A DNA stretch of 64,000 nt. Source: a sulfur-oxidizing endosymbiont of Gigantopelta aegis. Its GTDB lineage: Bacteria; Pseudomonadota; Gammaproteobacteria; GRL18. The notes below the pieces were generated by a model that saw only the letters and a program-made list of their open reading frames with translations, made no database searches and was not told the origin of the DNA. The position numbers and the translations under genes were made by a program. Numbering within the stretch: position 1 is the stretch's first letter; every line of letters begins with the position of its first letter. Where the stretch lies: assembly GCF_016097415.1 (NCBI RefSeq), contig NZ_JAEHGE010000001.1, positions 3,149,157 through 3,213,156 on the forward strand. The letters are read 5' to 3'. Below, in pieces: positions 8,542-17,129 of this stretch.

Positions 8542-9960
8542 ATGATAAAGCAGATAAACGTAAAACAATTTGATTTAATTACTATTGGTGGTGGGAGTGG
8601 CGGTTTAGCCGTCGCAGAAACAGCGGCACAACTTGGCAAGCGTGTCGCCATTGTTGAAGCCTCTTTTATGGGTGGTACTTGTGTCAATCAAGGCTGTGTG
8701 CCGAAAAAAGTCATGTGGTATGCGGCCCATCTTAGCCATGCTAATCACGATGCTCAGGGCTTTGGTATTCAGGTCAAGCATGAGGGTGTGGACTGGTCAA
8801 AATTAGTTCAGGGACGGAACCAATATGTGAACGATATCGTCAGCTATTGGGATAATTATGTTGATGAAAGTGGCATAGAGCATATCAATGGCTATGGCCA
8901 CATGCTGGAGTCCATAGAAGGTCAACATCGAGTTGAGGTTAATGGTGAAATTTATAGTGCTGAACACGTTGTCATTGCCACGGGAGGTCAGCCTATGGTG
9001 CCACCGATTCCCGGTGTAGAATTAGGCATGACATCCGATGACTTCTTTAAACTTGAGCAGCACCCCAAGCGTATTGCCTTAATTGGCGGCGGCTTTATCG
9101 GCGTAGAGTTGAGTGGTGTGATGAATACTCTAGAGTCTGATGTCAGCCTTTACGCCCGTGAAGCGCGTTTATTGGAACATTTTGATCCCATGATAGGTAA
9201 AGTTTTGATGCAAGAAATGACTCGTCAGGGCGTTGATTTGAATATGCAGGCCAATATTTCTGCCTTGCGGAAAACCGATCAGGGCATTGAAATCATCAAT
9301 GGCGATGAGAGCAAAACCTTTGATGTGGTCATTTGGGCAATTGGTCGTGCGCCGAATACCCGCACCTTGAATCTGTCAGTGGCAGACGTTGAAGTACAAG
9401 CCAATGGAATGATTCCCGTTGATGCCTATGAAAACACCAATATTAACGGTATTTATGCCATCGGTGATATTACTGGTCGTCCGGCACTGACACCTGTGGC
9501 AGTGGATGCGGGTCGTAAATTAGCAGCTCGCTTATTCAATGAGCAACATGATGCCAAAGTGGATTATGATAAAATTCCCAGTGTGGTTTTCAGTCATCCA
9601 CCGATTGCCACCATGGGTATGACTGAGTGCAAAGCACGACAGGCATTTGCTGATGATGTGAGCATTTATCAGTCCAGTTTTACGCCAATGCGCTATGCCT
9701 TGTCAGACAACAAGAGCACCACTGCAATGAAACTTGTCTGCGTTGGCAGTGATGAAAAAGTCGTGGGTATTCACCTGATTGGTGATGGTGTGGATGAAAT
9801 GTTACAGGGCTTTGCGGTAGCAATCACCATGGGTGCAACCAAGGCCGATTTTGATGCTACGATGGCCATTCACCCGACCAGTAGTGAGGAATTGGTTACG
9901 ATGAAGCATCCTGTGGCTGACATTGAGGCTGAATGTATGCCGGTACAGGTGGCCTGTTAG
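8542..9960 (+). CDS. gor: Glutathione-disulfide reductase
   Basis: I chose the ATG at 8542, which has TGGAG nine bases upstream; the GTG at 8530 would place that ribosome site inside the gene. The protein is 472 residues. It has the FAD-binding GGGSGG (residues 16-21), the redox-active pair in [13 protein letters not shown] (Cys47 and Cys52), an NADPH-binding [14 protein letters not shown], an FAD segment [16 protein letters not shown] and the C-terminal His-Glu pair in HPTSSEE. The enzyme uses NADPH to regenerate glutathione in the cytoplasm. It is transcribed away from oxyR across a 278-bp gap that contains a palindromic repeat. All family residues are present. Confidence 0.95.
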   Translation: MIKQINVKQFDLITIGGGSGGLAVAETAAQLGKRVAIVEASFMGGTCVNQGCVPKKVMWYAAHLSHANHDAQGFGIQVKHEGVDWSKLVQGRNQYVNDIVSYWDNYVDESGIEHINGYGHMLESIEGQHRVEVNGEIYSAEHVVIATGGQPMVPPIPGVELGMTSDDFFKLEQHPKRIALIGGGFIGVELSGVMNTLESDVSLYAREARLLEHFDPMIGKVLMQEMTRQGVDLNMQANISALRKTDQGIEIINGDESKTFDVVIWAIGRAPNTRTLNLSVADVEVQANGMIPVDAYENTNINGIYAIGDITGRPALTPVAVDAGRKLAARLFNEQHDAKVDYDKIPSVVFSHPPIATMGMTECKARQAFADDVSIYQSSFTPMRYALSDNKSTTAMKLVCVGSDEKVVGIHLIGDGVDEMLQGFAVAITMGATKADFDATMAIHPTSSEELVTMKHPVADIEAECMPVQVAC

Positions 9961-9990
9961 GGTTCATCGTGAATAGGGTTCTTCGCGCTT

Positions 9991-10023
9991 TCAGCGTGGG
10001 CACAAAAAACGTGCCCACCCTAC
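9991..10023. repeat. Short palindrome, CAGCGTGGGCAC...GTGCCCACCCTAC type
   Basis: This hairpin lies just after gor and before the convergent hypothetical gene. Its arms read CAGCGTGGGCAC and GTGCCCACCCTA. It is the same family as 6581-6616 and may terminate both genes. Confidence 0.7.
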
Positions 10024-10070
10024 TCCTGCATTTTTTATGAGAAGGGGGTAGAGAAAGAGGAAAGCTAAAT

Positions 10071-10379
10071 TTAGTCAGAGTTATCAACAAAAAGTTGATC
10101 AAAAAATAAACGTTCTTCTTTGGTCAGTAACTCACTGCTATAATCATCTTTGCTGTTTTTGCTCTGGTTAAGGCTTTTGGCGTTTTGAAAGACTTGTCGC
10201 CTTTCACCAGTACGCCGCAGTGATTCACGGCGATCATTTTTTGGCCATGCCACATAGTTTTCTTTGACATAGGCTATCCATTCGGAGCTGCCGAAGTCTA
10301 AACCAGCCTGACGTCTGTCTTCAAGACGACGTTCCGGTTTTTTACGATCATTTTTTCTATTTTGTGTCTGCATATTCAT
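10071..10379 (-). CDS. Hypothetical hydrophilic protein
   Basis: I do not recognise this 102-residue protein. It is very polar. The first third is rich in Arg/Lys/Asp (RKNDRKKPERRLEDRRQAG), followed by FGSSEWIAYVKENYVAWP, and then a second Arg-rich stretch (NDRRESLRRTGERRQ). The tail is acidic and amphipathic (LLTKEERLFFDQLFV). There is no signal peptide or membrane segment. The paired ERR.EDRR motifs might be a nucleic-acid or membrane-surface binding element; that is only a guess. Confidence 0.65.
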   Translation of the reverse strand: MNMQTQNRKNDRKKPERRLEDRRQAGLDFGSSEWIAYVKENYVAWPKNDRRESLRRTGERRQVFQNAKSLNQSKNSKDDYSSELLTKEERLFFDQLFVDNSD

Positions 10380-10437
10380 ATTATATTCTTATTATTAAAT
10401 ATGAGTTGATTAATGTCCTTTGCGATTAAAAATCCTT

Positions 10438-10594
10438 GCACTTCCAAGAGTCACGGGTATACCTTTTCACTTTAAAAATAATGACGAAATAGCGTCATAA
10501 AAAGAATAAGGTGAAGCTATTATAACCAATTTTGACCACTATCACAAAAAAACCCATTGACGACATATTATCCTAAAATAATCAGTTGAATCAA
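10438..10594. repeat. Two solitary inverted-repeat ends from different small element families
   Basis: CTTCCAAGAGTCACGGGTATA near 10440-10461 matches the outer arm of the inverted repeat at 16731-16857. TATCCTAAAATAATCAGTTG near 10570-10589 matches one end of the element at 1974-2160. Neither has its partner arm here. They look like leftovers of excised or deleted elements, directly in front of the truncated glycosylase gene. Confidence 0.55.
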
Positions 10595-10595
10595 C

Positions 10596-10712
10596 ATGAA
10601 AAATTTACAACAAATACAAGCCTTACAGCAAAAACTGGAACAATGTACTCTTTGCCCAAAGATGTTTGGCCCGGCAGCGCATGGTTTAGCCGTTGATTCC
10701 AAGGTCATGTTA
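10596..10712 (+). pseudogene. Truncated uracil-DNA glycosylase-like gene (N-terminal fragment)
   Basis: The first 39 codons read MKNLQQIQALQQKLEQCTLC followed by PKMFGPAAHGLAVDSKVMLI. The CxxC pair and the VxGxxxxSKVMLI segment recall the start of family 4/5 uracil-DNA glycosylases, whose cysteines bind an Fe-S cluster. The homology stops at about 10712, where the sequence runs into the 3' end of the ABC permease gene on the other strand. A normal protein would be about 200 residues. A deletion has removed the rest. Confidence 0.55.
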
Positions 10713-13235
10713 ATCACTAAACTGCTTAAGCAGAGCATCGGCAGGCTGGGTAAAGAGTTTATTGACGACGAACATTCCCAAGCCGCACACCAGTAGTAAT
10801 GAAATCAAACTGATACCAAGCCATATTTCAGGATGCAATGAAAAGGCAATATCAAAGATACGTTGATACAAAACATAAGCCGCCACTTCGGAGAGTAAAA
10901 TAGCAATAAAAGCACTGAGCAAGGCAACAACAATAAACTCCACCAACAAGTAACGTCTAAGTTGTTTGGCACTGGCACCCAGGGTGCGAATCACAGCATT
11001 TTCATACATCCTTGTTGCTAAAGTTGATGTGAGTGATGAGCTCAGGATCAACGCACCCGCAATGATAATGAAGATAAAAATAAGTTCAATCGCATCGGAC
11101 ACGCGTTCAATAATGAGCTGTATTTCTTTGAGCAATTCATCTACTTCAATAATCGTAATGCCGGGAAATGCTTGCATTAGTTGGTTTAACTTAATTTTAT
11201 CCTCGGTGGATAAATAAAAACTAGAGATCCAGGTCATGGGATATTGCTCAATCAAACCCGGTGAAAAAATCACATAAAAATTAGGCTGAAATGAATCCCA
11301 ATTCACTGTGCGAAGTTCTGTGACTTGTCCGGCAATCTGTCTTGAACCGACGTTAAACCCCAGCCTATCGCCTATTTGTATATTCAGTGCTTTGGCCAGA
11401 CCTTTTTCGATTGAAATCTCAGCTTTATCCTTGAACGATTTGCTTGTCAAGTCAGGCATAAAACTTAAATTAAGCTCTCGATGCAAGGCATTATGCTCAC
11501 GTGATTTTTCCGACACTGCATCATTGATTGGGATGTCATTCAAACGACTTAAACGCCCTCTCACCATAGGATAAATCCCCTGAGTGATAATGTCATGTTG
11601 TTGTAGATAAGCTTCAAATTCTGGTCTTTCATTCGTTTGTAAATTGATCACAAAATGATTAGGCGTTTGTTCTGGAAATTGCTGTTGCCAATTTTGTAAC
11701 AATTCTGTACGTACTAAAAAAATAACGATAAGCAATGAAAATATCAGGCTAAAAGTCGTGATCTGTAATAATACACCCTGCTTATGACGCTGTAAATTAA
11801 GCAGTGTCAGACGATTGATTAATTGTAAGTGACGGCCAAAATATAAAATGCCTGACAGGATTAATTGGGCTATAAAATATAAAATGATGCTACTGAGCAT
11901 AAAAGCCAGATAAAAATTCAGCGTAATTTTTACATTGCCGGTATACCAAATTGAGAGCAGAATTAAGCCCACAAGACTGAGTAAATAAAAGAATTTATTT
12001 TGCTGTTTATCCACCAGAAAATCTTTTCTCAATAGTCCCATAGGTGAAATGCTACGTAAGCGGGAAAGATTGGCCATTGAAAGTGTCAAGAGTAAAAACA
12101 GACCACAGCAGAGTCCCACCCAGGCCGGTAGCAGATAAAATGCAAGCGCCTGACTGGACTCAGTGACCGAGTCAATCTGTAAAAAATCATCGATAACGGA
12201 CAGCATGCCAAGGTAAGCAACATAACCCAGAACAATGCCAATGAGACTGCCTATCAGCCCTAAAATAAATAACTTGGCCAGCTCTATGCAGATAATACGT
12301 TTTTCACTGCAACCTAAGCAAAGCATAATCGCACTGCTTTTATATTGCTGCTGACCATAGCGATGACTATTGATAGCAATTGCTATGGCAGATAATAATA
12401 CCGTTAAAATTGCCGCCAGCGATAAAAAGTCACCCGCTTTGTTCAAGCTCGCATTGACTGACTTCAGATCTTCTACACCCGTTTTCAGGGTCTGTCCTGT
12501 TTGTAGCTTGCTTTGCAGCCATTGTTGATACTGATCTAAAGCTTCACTGCTACCATCGAGCGTAGAGAAAAAATACAGATAATCGACGCGACTGCCTGCC
12601 TGAACAGTGCCTGTTTCGGCGAGATCGGAGAGGTTAATCATCGCCGTCGGGGCAATACTGATAAATGATTTTGACTGGCCTGGCACACGCTCTAAAATAG
12701 CCGTCGAGTGAAATTCAGACTCACCCAGTTCAAGTTTTTGTGCTGCTTTTTGTTGTAAAGATGAGGATAAATTAAATTGCACTGCCAGACGTTTATCTAG
12801 CCAAATTTCACCCGGCGGTGGCGCTTTGCTCACCACGGAACGAATTTTATGATTAGCCTCATCCAGTAACTGAACTTTCAGTTCCCCTTGCAAGGGAAAA
12901 TTAGCGGATACGGCTTTGATCTGTGCCAGTTTAAACTCATCATTTACCACCAGCATACTGGGAAAAACCTGCATTTGTGCCTGTGCTATTTTTAGGCTTG
13001 CAGCTTTTTCCAGCCATTGGGGCGGGACAGCGCGTGATGATTTCAAGATCAATTGCGCCCCATTTAATTGGTTCGCATGACTGCTCATCGATACATCGAC
13101 CCGCTTAATCAAGAAGCCGACACTGGTCAAACTACCTGTAGCGATAATTAAAGCCAATAATAGCAAGGTCAATTCACCGTGTCGAAATTCACGCAGGAAA
13201 AACTTCCAGGATAATTGTAAGGTTTGTGTCATCAA
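10710..13235 (-). CDS. ybbP: ABC transporter permease, YbbP family (FtsX-like)
   Basis: This 841-residue protein has an N-terminal membrane helix (LTLLLLALIIATGSLTSVGF), a large extracytoplasmic MacB-like domain and then FtsX-type four-helix modules (around residues 260-450 and 700-830). YbbP proteins work with the YbbA ATPase next door. They are thought to act in envelope export or lysophospholipid/ester metabolism, but no substrate is proven. The gene starts 13 bases after the ATPase gene and is clearly in operon with it. The divergent tesA-like gene completes the arrangement known from E. coli. The length matches the family. Confidence 0.9.
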   Translation of the reverse strand: MMTQTLQLSWKFFLREFRHGELTLLLLALIIATGSLTSVGFLIKRVDVSMSSHANQLNGAQLILKSSRAVPPQWLEKAASLKIAQAQMQVFPSMLVVNDEFKLAQIKAVSANFPLQGELKVQLLDEANHKIRSVVSKAPPPGEIWLDKRLAVQFNLSSSLQQKAAQKLELGESEFHSTAILERVPGQSKSFISIAPTAMINLSDLAETGTVQAGSRVDYLYFFSTLDGSSEALDQYQQWLQSKLQTGQTLKTGVEDLKSVNASLNKAGDFLSLAAILTVLLSAIAIAINSHRYGQQQYKSSAIMLCLGCSEKRIICIELAKLFILGLIGSLIGIVLGYVAYLGMLSVIDDFLQIDSVTESSQALAFYLLPAWVGLCCGLFLLLTLSMANLSRLRSISPMGLLRKDFLVDKQQNKFFYLLSLVGLILLSIWYTGNVKITLNFYLAFMLSSIILYFIAQLILSGILYFGRHLQLINRLTLLNLQRHKQGVLLQITTFSLIFSLLIVIFLVRTELLQNWQQQFPEQTPNHFVINLQTNERPEFEAYLQQHDIITQGIYPMVRGRLSRLNDIPINDAVSEKSREHNALHRELNLSFMPDLTSKSFKDKAEISIEKGLAKALNIQIGDRLGFNVGSRQIAGQVTELRTVNWDSFQPNFYVIFSPGLIEQYPMTWISSFYLSTEDKIKLNQLMQAFPGITIIEVDELLKEIQLIIERVSDAIELIFIFIIIAGALILSSSLTSTLATRMYENAVIRTLGASAKQLRRYLLVEFIVVALLSAFIAILLSEVAAYVLYQRIFDIAFSLHPEIWLGISLISLLLVCGLGMFVVNKLFTQPADALLKQFSD

Positions 13236-13247
13236 TTTAAGTCGTAT

Positions 13248-13916
13248 CTACTGGTTGATTTCTAATAGCTGACCATGATCCAATTGAAAATGGCGTTGGC
13301 AGGCTTTAGCCAATGATTGATCGTGGGTAACTAAAACCAGTGTTGTGCCTTGTTCCTGATTGAGTTGAAAGAGTAATTCAATGATTTTTTCACCACTGTC
13401 CTGATCTAAATTACCCGTTGGTTCATCAGCAAAAAGAATTTCTGGTTGTCCCGCAAAGGCTCTGGCGATAGCAACCCGTTGTTGTTCACCACCGGATAAT
13501 TGCAACGGTTTATGTTCACAGCGCTCAGACAAACCCACTCGTTGTAGTAATTGTAAGGCTTGCTCTTGAGGATTTTTTACACCTTTTAGTTCTAGGGGCA
13601 ACATCACATTGTCCAGTGCGTTTAAGGCTGAAATCAAATGAAAAGACTGAAATACGAAACCGATTTTATTTTGTCTCAATAATGCACGGCCTTCTTCATC
13701 CAGTGTATTCAAGGCTTGTCCAGCAATTGATACCTGGCCTGAACTGGGAGTATCCAACCCCGCAAGCAAGGATAATAAGGTTGACTTCCCTGAACCCGAA
13801 GCGCCGGTAATGGCCATGGATTCACCGGCTTGAATATGAAAATTTATATTACTTAATATATCGAGTCGGGCATTGGGTGTTATGATATGCTTTGCTAAAC
13901 TGTTCACTACTAACAA
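13248..13916 (-). CDS. ybbA: ABC transporter ATP-binding protein, YbbA family
   Basis: The Walker A motif GASGSGKSTLL, the signature LSGGEQQRVAIARA, Walker B ILFADEPTGNLD and the His switch LVTHD are all present, as in the lipoprotein-exporter/MacB class of ATPases. An upstream ATG at 13949 adds a Cys-rich leader (MYCCYPPRGC) that family members lack. An AGAGGT ribosome site at about 13923-13928 favours TTG at 13916; GTG at 13907 is also possible. The gene couples to the permease at 10710-13235. It lies about 60-75 bp from the divergent esterase gene, so the two promoters must overlap. Confidence 0.9.
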   Translation of the reverse strand: MLVVNSLAKHIITPNARLDILSNINFHIQAGESMAITGASGSGKSTLLSLLAGLDTPSSGQVSIAGQALNTLDEEGRALLRQNKIGFVFQSFHLISALNALDNVMLPLELKGVKNPQEQALQLLQRVGLSERCEHKPLQLSGGEQQRVAIARAFAGQPEILFADEPTGNLDQDSGEKIIELLFQLNQEQGTTLVLVTHDQSLAKACQRHFQLDHGQLLEINQ

Positions 13917-13992
13917 AATACAACCTCTTGGAGGATAGCAGCAATACAATAGTTCTATAACTGCTGTTATTATGGATGTTGAAAAACTTAAA

Positions 13993-14643
13993 ATGAAACA
14001 ATTACATTTATCAGCCTTATTTCAGACCACTTTTTTTCTGATTGGTTGCATCATAACGCTTACTTACAGCAATGTCAGCGCAGCCGAAACGGCTCCGCAA
14101 AAAACATTATTAATTTTGGGTGATAGTTTAAGCGCTGGCTATGGTATTACACAAGGAAAAAACTGGACTGATTTATTACAAACCACGCTGCAACAAAAGG
14201 GCAAAAAAATTCATTTGGTCAATGCCAGCATCAGTGGTGACACCACCGCCAATGGTTTAAACCGTCTGCCTCGGGCGTTGAAAACTTATAATCCCAACAT
14301 GGTTTTAATTGAGTTGGGCGCCAATGATGGCCTACGCGGTTTACCTCCTAAACTGATCCGAAAAAATCTGCAAGCACTGATCGAAAGTAGCTTGCAAGCC
14401 AAGGTAAAAGTCTATCTCATGGAGATTATCATTCCCCCCAATTATGGCAAACGCTATACGGATACTTTTCGCCAGATTTATCATGATCTAGCTGAGCAAT
14501 ATGATTTGCCCTTACTGCCCTTCTTGCTGGAAAACATTGCCCTGAAGCCAGAGCTGATGCAAGCCGATGGCCTACATCCTAATGAACGAGCGCAGGAAAA
14601 AATCAGCGCACAGATGTGGCAGACTTTAGAGCCTTTGCTTTAA
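13993..14643 (+). CDS. tesA: Periplasmic GDSL esterase / thioesterase I (TesA-like)
   Basis: GDSL-hydrolase blocks are in order: LILGDSLSAGYGI (nucleophile Ser, block I), SISGDTTANGLNRL (block II), IELGANDGLRGL (block III) and DGLHPNERAQ (catalytic Asp-His, block V). From the ATG at 13993 there is a signal peptide ending near NVSAAE; an ATG at 13972 would add seven residues with no better ribosome site. TesA acts in the periplasm on acyl-CoA, lysophospholipid and ester substrates. It is divergent from ybbA-ybbP, as in E. coli. An LIGC string inside the leader could be a lipobox, but hydrophobic residues follow it, so ordinary cleavage is likelier. Confidence 0.93.
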   Translation: MKQLHLSALFQTTFFLIGCIITLTYSNVSAAETAPQKTLLILGDSLSAGYGITQGKNWTDLLQTTLQQKGKKIHLVNASISGDTTANGLNRLPRALKTYNPNMVLIELGANDGLRGLPPKLIRKNLQALIESSLQAKVKVYLMEIIIPPNYGKRYTDTFRQIYHDLAEQYDLPLLPFLLENIALKPELMQADGLHPNERAQEKISAQMWQTLEPLL

Positions 14644-14683
14644 CTAGTGCCCATCCGTCAATAGGGTTCTTTATGTACAAAAT

Positions 14684-14779
14684 CGTAGGGTGGGCATGGC
14701 TTTATCTGCCCACGCTGACTCAAGCGCTTATTATGCACACTTTCAGCGTGGGCACAAAAAAAAGCGTGCCCACCCTACG
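14684..14779. repeat. Two inverted copies of the GTGGGCA palindrome family
   Basis: CGTAGGGTGGGCATGGCTTT then ATCTGCCCACGCTGA (14684-14718) is followed by TTTCAGCGTGGGCAC and GCGTGCCCACCCTACGG (about 14742-14779), so two hairpins lie head to head. They follow the tesA-like gene. The rest of the 363-bp gap before the sulfur globule gene holds only a weak hairpin near 14811-14838 and AT-rich sequence with the likely promoter. Confidence 0.75.
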
Positions 14780-15006
14780 GTCACTTTGCTTTAGCCAGAA
14801 CAAATAAGCCCCGAGAATAACCTGGGGGTAACCCTGAGGCTACACATGCTATTACTTACATTGAAGTAATTGGGCAAAAAAAACGCCTCTTTTTTTAATA
14901 TTAACACTTGCTAATATTACAATTCAAATATATACTTGATTCATAAATTTGAGAGACAAAAAATTTAACACACATTAAAAATTTCAATATTACTGGAGAG
15001 TATATT

Positions 15007-15585
15007 ATGAACAAATTACTTATCGCTGTAGCAATTGCTGCAACTACTGCTTCAATGTCAGTTTCTGCTTCTTCTTGGAGCCCTATGGGTGACGGAAACA
15101 GCAACTCTAACTTCAATGGCAATGGCTATAACAACATGAACAACAATGCTTATGGCAATGGCTATGGTAATGGTTGGGGCGACGGCAGCATGGACAGCGA
15201 CATGGACGGTGATGTTGAAATCACTATTAAAGCGCGTGGCCGTGGCCGTGGTAAAGGCAACACTCGTGGTTCAGCTTATGGAAATGGTAACAGCAACTAT
15301 GCTGGTAACAACAACATGAACAGCCGTTTCAATGGTTATAACAACTATGCAAACACACCTTATGGCTACCCACAGCAAGCACCTATGATGCAAGCGCCTC
15401 AGATGCAAGCGCCTGTTGCTAACCCAGCAGCTAAGGCTCAGTTTGAAGCACAACAGAAGCGTATGCAAGCAATGCAAAAGCAACAGCAAGCCCAAATGGA
15501 AGCTGCTCGTAAAGCTTATGAAGAAAGAATGAAGCAATGGTCAGCTCAAGCGCCAGTTGCTCCAGCAGCACCTGCTGCTAAGTAA
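15007..15585 (+). CDS. Sulfur globule envelope protein (SgpA/B-like)
   Basis: This 192-residue protein starts with a signal peptide (MNKLLIAVAIAATTASMSVS, cleavage after SASA/S). The mature N-terminal half is Gly/Asn/Tyr repeats (NGNGYNNMNNNAYGNGYGNG, WGDGSMDSDMDGD). A short strand with a basic RGRGRGKGN turn follows, as in sulfur globule proteins of purple sulfur bacteria and Endoriftia-type symbionts. A Pro/Gln/Met segment (YGYPQQAPMMQAPQMQAP) and a charged helix rich in Gln/Met/Lys come next. Such proteins coat periplasmic sulfur droplets. A GGAG ribosome site and a strong terminator frame the gene as a single, probably highly expressed unit. The identification rests on composition and repeat pattern. 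Confidence 0.75.
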   Translation: MNKLLIAVAIAATTASMSVSASSWSPMGDGNSNSNFNGNGYNNMNNNAYGNGYGNGWGDGSMDSDMDGDVEITIKARGRGRGKGNTRGSAYGNGNSNYAGNNNMNSRFNGYNNYANTPYGYPQQAPMMQAPQMQAPVANPAAKAQFEAQQKRMQAMQKQQQAQMEAARKAYEERMKQWSAQAPVAPAAPAAK

Positions 15586-15615
15586 TTAAAAAACTTAGCA
15601 CTAGAAGTTAGTACC

Positions 15616-15654
15616 AAAAGGCCGTCACAGGAAACTGTGACGGCCTTTTTATTT
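15616..15654 (+). terminator. Rho-independent terminator of the sulfur globule gene
   Basis: The 13-bp stem AAAAGGCCGTCACAG / CTGTGACGGCCTTTTT has a GAAA loop and is followed by a T-run. It is the clearest terminator in the window and suits an abundant transcript. Confidence 0.92.
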
Positions 15655-15697
15655 AAACGTCTTTTATTTAAATGCCTTTGATTTAAACCGCTAGGCA

Positions 15698-16576
15698 CTA
15701 AACACCAATCACCTGATTTCGTCCAGTTTCTTTAGCACAATAAAGCGCTGAGTCTGCACGGGCAATCATATCATCTAAATTTGAGTCTTTTTGTTCCAAT
15801 TGCACCACCCCGAAACTCATGGTCACAATTAAACCTTCCGGTTCCAATTGTTCAATCATATTACGTAATTTTTCTGCTTTTTTATTTGCATGAGTCAAAT
15901 CTGAGTGCTCAAACAGAATGATAAACTCTTCACCACCAAAACGAGCCACAATGTCTTCTTCTCGGCACTGGCTACCCAGCAATTGTGCAATGGCCTGTAA
16001 TACAGCATCACCGGTAGGATGACCATGTTGATCGTTAATGACTTTAAAATAATCAACATCCATCATGGCCAGACTCAAAGGTAATTGATGACGAACCGCA
16101 TAGGCAATTTTCTTGCCACCACCATGAAATAAATAATGGCGATTATACAAGCCTGTTAGTTGATCATGGGTAGCCAAAGCGAGTAGTTGGTCATGCTGTT
16201 GTTTCAGAGTAATATGCGTGTTTACTCTGGCGGCAACGATTAAGGGGCGTAAGGGTTTGGTGATATAATCAACAGCGCCTAGTAGTAAACCTTTTTCTTC
16301 ATCAGCCTCACGATCGTTTGCGGTCACAAAAATCACTGGAATATTCATTGTTAATGAATTGTTTTTTAATTGTTTACACACTTCATAACCATTCATGCCC
16401 GGCATTTCTATATCAAGCAAGATAAGATCCGGTTGGGGGCTAGTAATGGCAATATCCAGACAAGCTTGTCCATCTCTGGCAATTGTCATCTCATACTTGC
16501 CTTTTAAGCAAGCAGCTAAGATCTTACTATTCACTTCCACATCATCAACAATCAAAACCCGAGGTTTATCACTCAT
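15698..16576 (-). CDS. Response regulator with GGDEF output (diguanylate cyclase)
   Basis: The REC domain (residues 1-120) contains the acidic pair in VLIVDDVEV, the phospho-acceptor in LILLDIEMPGMNG, a Thr in IFVTAND and Lys in DYITKPL. The GGDEF domain (residues 135-292) has DQLTGLYNRHYL, MMDVDYFKVINDQHG and the active loop FGGEEF, so it should make cyclic di-GMP. No inhibitory RxxD site is obvious in front of the loop. The layout is like WspR without its stalk. The gene stands alone, convergent with the sulfur globule gene. Confidence 0.93.
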   Translation of the reverse strand: MSDKPRVLIVDDVEVNSKILAACLKGKYEMTIARDGQACLDIAITSPQPDLILLDIEMPGMNGYEVCKQLKNNSLTMNIPVIFVTANDREADEEKGLLLGAVDYITKPLRPLIVAARVNTHITLKQQHDQLLALATHDQLTGLYNRHYLFHGGGKKIAYAVRHQLPLSLAMMDVDYFKVINDQHGHPTGDAVLQAIAQLLGSQCREEDIVARFGGEEFIILFEHSDLTHANKKAEKLRNMIEQLEPEGLIVTMSFGVVQLEQKDSNLDDMIARADSALYCAKETGRNQVIGV

Positions 16577-16730
16577 TCCGTTTCCTTATTTCTATCCTTT
16601 ATCAATTATGAGTATATAGGGCATATTTTTAGCAGTTTGTATCAAACTAAGCTTACACTCCATATTAGCCCAGATTAATGCATTTGTCCTAGGATTTGCT
16701 TAAAAAGTGTTTTGTAGGATAATCTGTCTA

Positions 16731-16857
16731 TATCCATGATACTTGGAAATGCAGCGAGGCCTTTTGACTAAGAGCCGATTGATTGTATAAAAGTACTACA
16801 TGATTGAGGCTTTTAGTTAAAAGAACGAAGTCTGCATTTCCAAGTGTCATGGGTATA
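16731..16857. repeat. Inverted-repeat element with arms CTTGGAAATGCAG / CTGCATTTCCAAG
   Basis: TATCCATGATACTTGGAAATGCAG at one end is mirrored by CTGCATTTCCAAGTGTCATGGGTATA at the other. Inside, GAGGCCTTTTGACTAA and TTGAGGCTTTTAGTTAAAAG repeat in direct, not inverted, order. The 127-bp unit fills most of the 360-bp gap between the two REC genes. A solitary arm recurs near 10440-10461. Confidence 0.65.
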
Positions 16858-16936
16858 TTCTTTTTTTCACTATATAAAGTACCCTAGATAGCTGTTAAAA
16901 TATTTCTATTCTAATTAACTGATCATTGAGGGAAAA

Positions 16937-17129
16937 ATGATACGTGATTCTTTAAGCATTCTGGTTGTTGACGATATGAAATTCAGTTGTGAATTCATTC
17001 GCCGGGCATTAAAAAAAGAAGGTTATACTTCTGTTGATGTCGTCAACAATGCCCCTGAAGCCTTGCTACGCCTGCAAAAAAAATCAGTCGATGTTGTTTT
17101 AGCAGATTGGCTGATGCCGGAAATGGATG
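16937..17129 (+). pseudogene. Response-regulator gene, 5' part (cut by IS3 copy A)
   Basis: The start of a REC domain reads ILVVDDMKFSCEFIRRALKK, then VVLADWLMPEMD with the phospho-acceptor Asp. The IS3 element enters right after the codon for that Met-Asp pair. Removing the element and one copy of its ATG target duplication joins PEMD to GLELT and restores the frame. The 3' half is at 18624-19407. A GAGGGAAAA ribosome site precedes the ATG. Confidence 0.88.

Noticed and set aside
15271-15537. 88-codon minus-strand ORF rich in Leu/His/Cys
   Set aside because: It is antisense to the repetitive sulfur globule gene, whose composition creates long open antisense frames.
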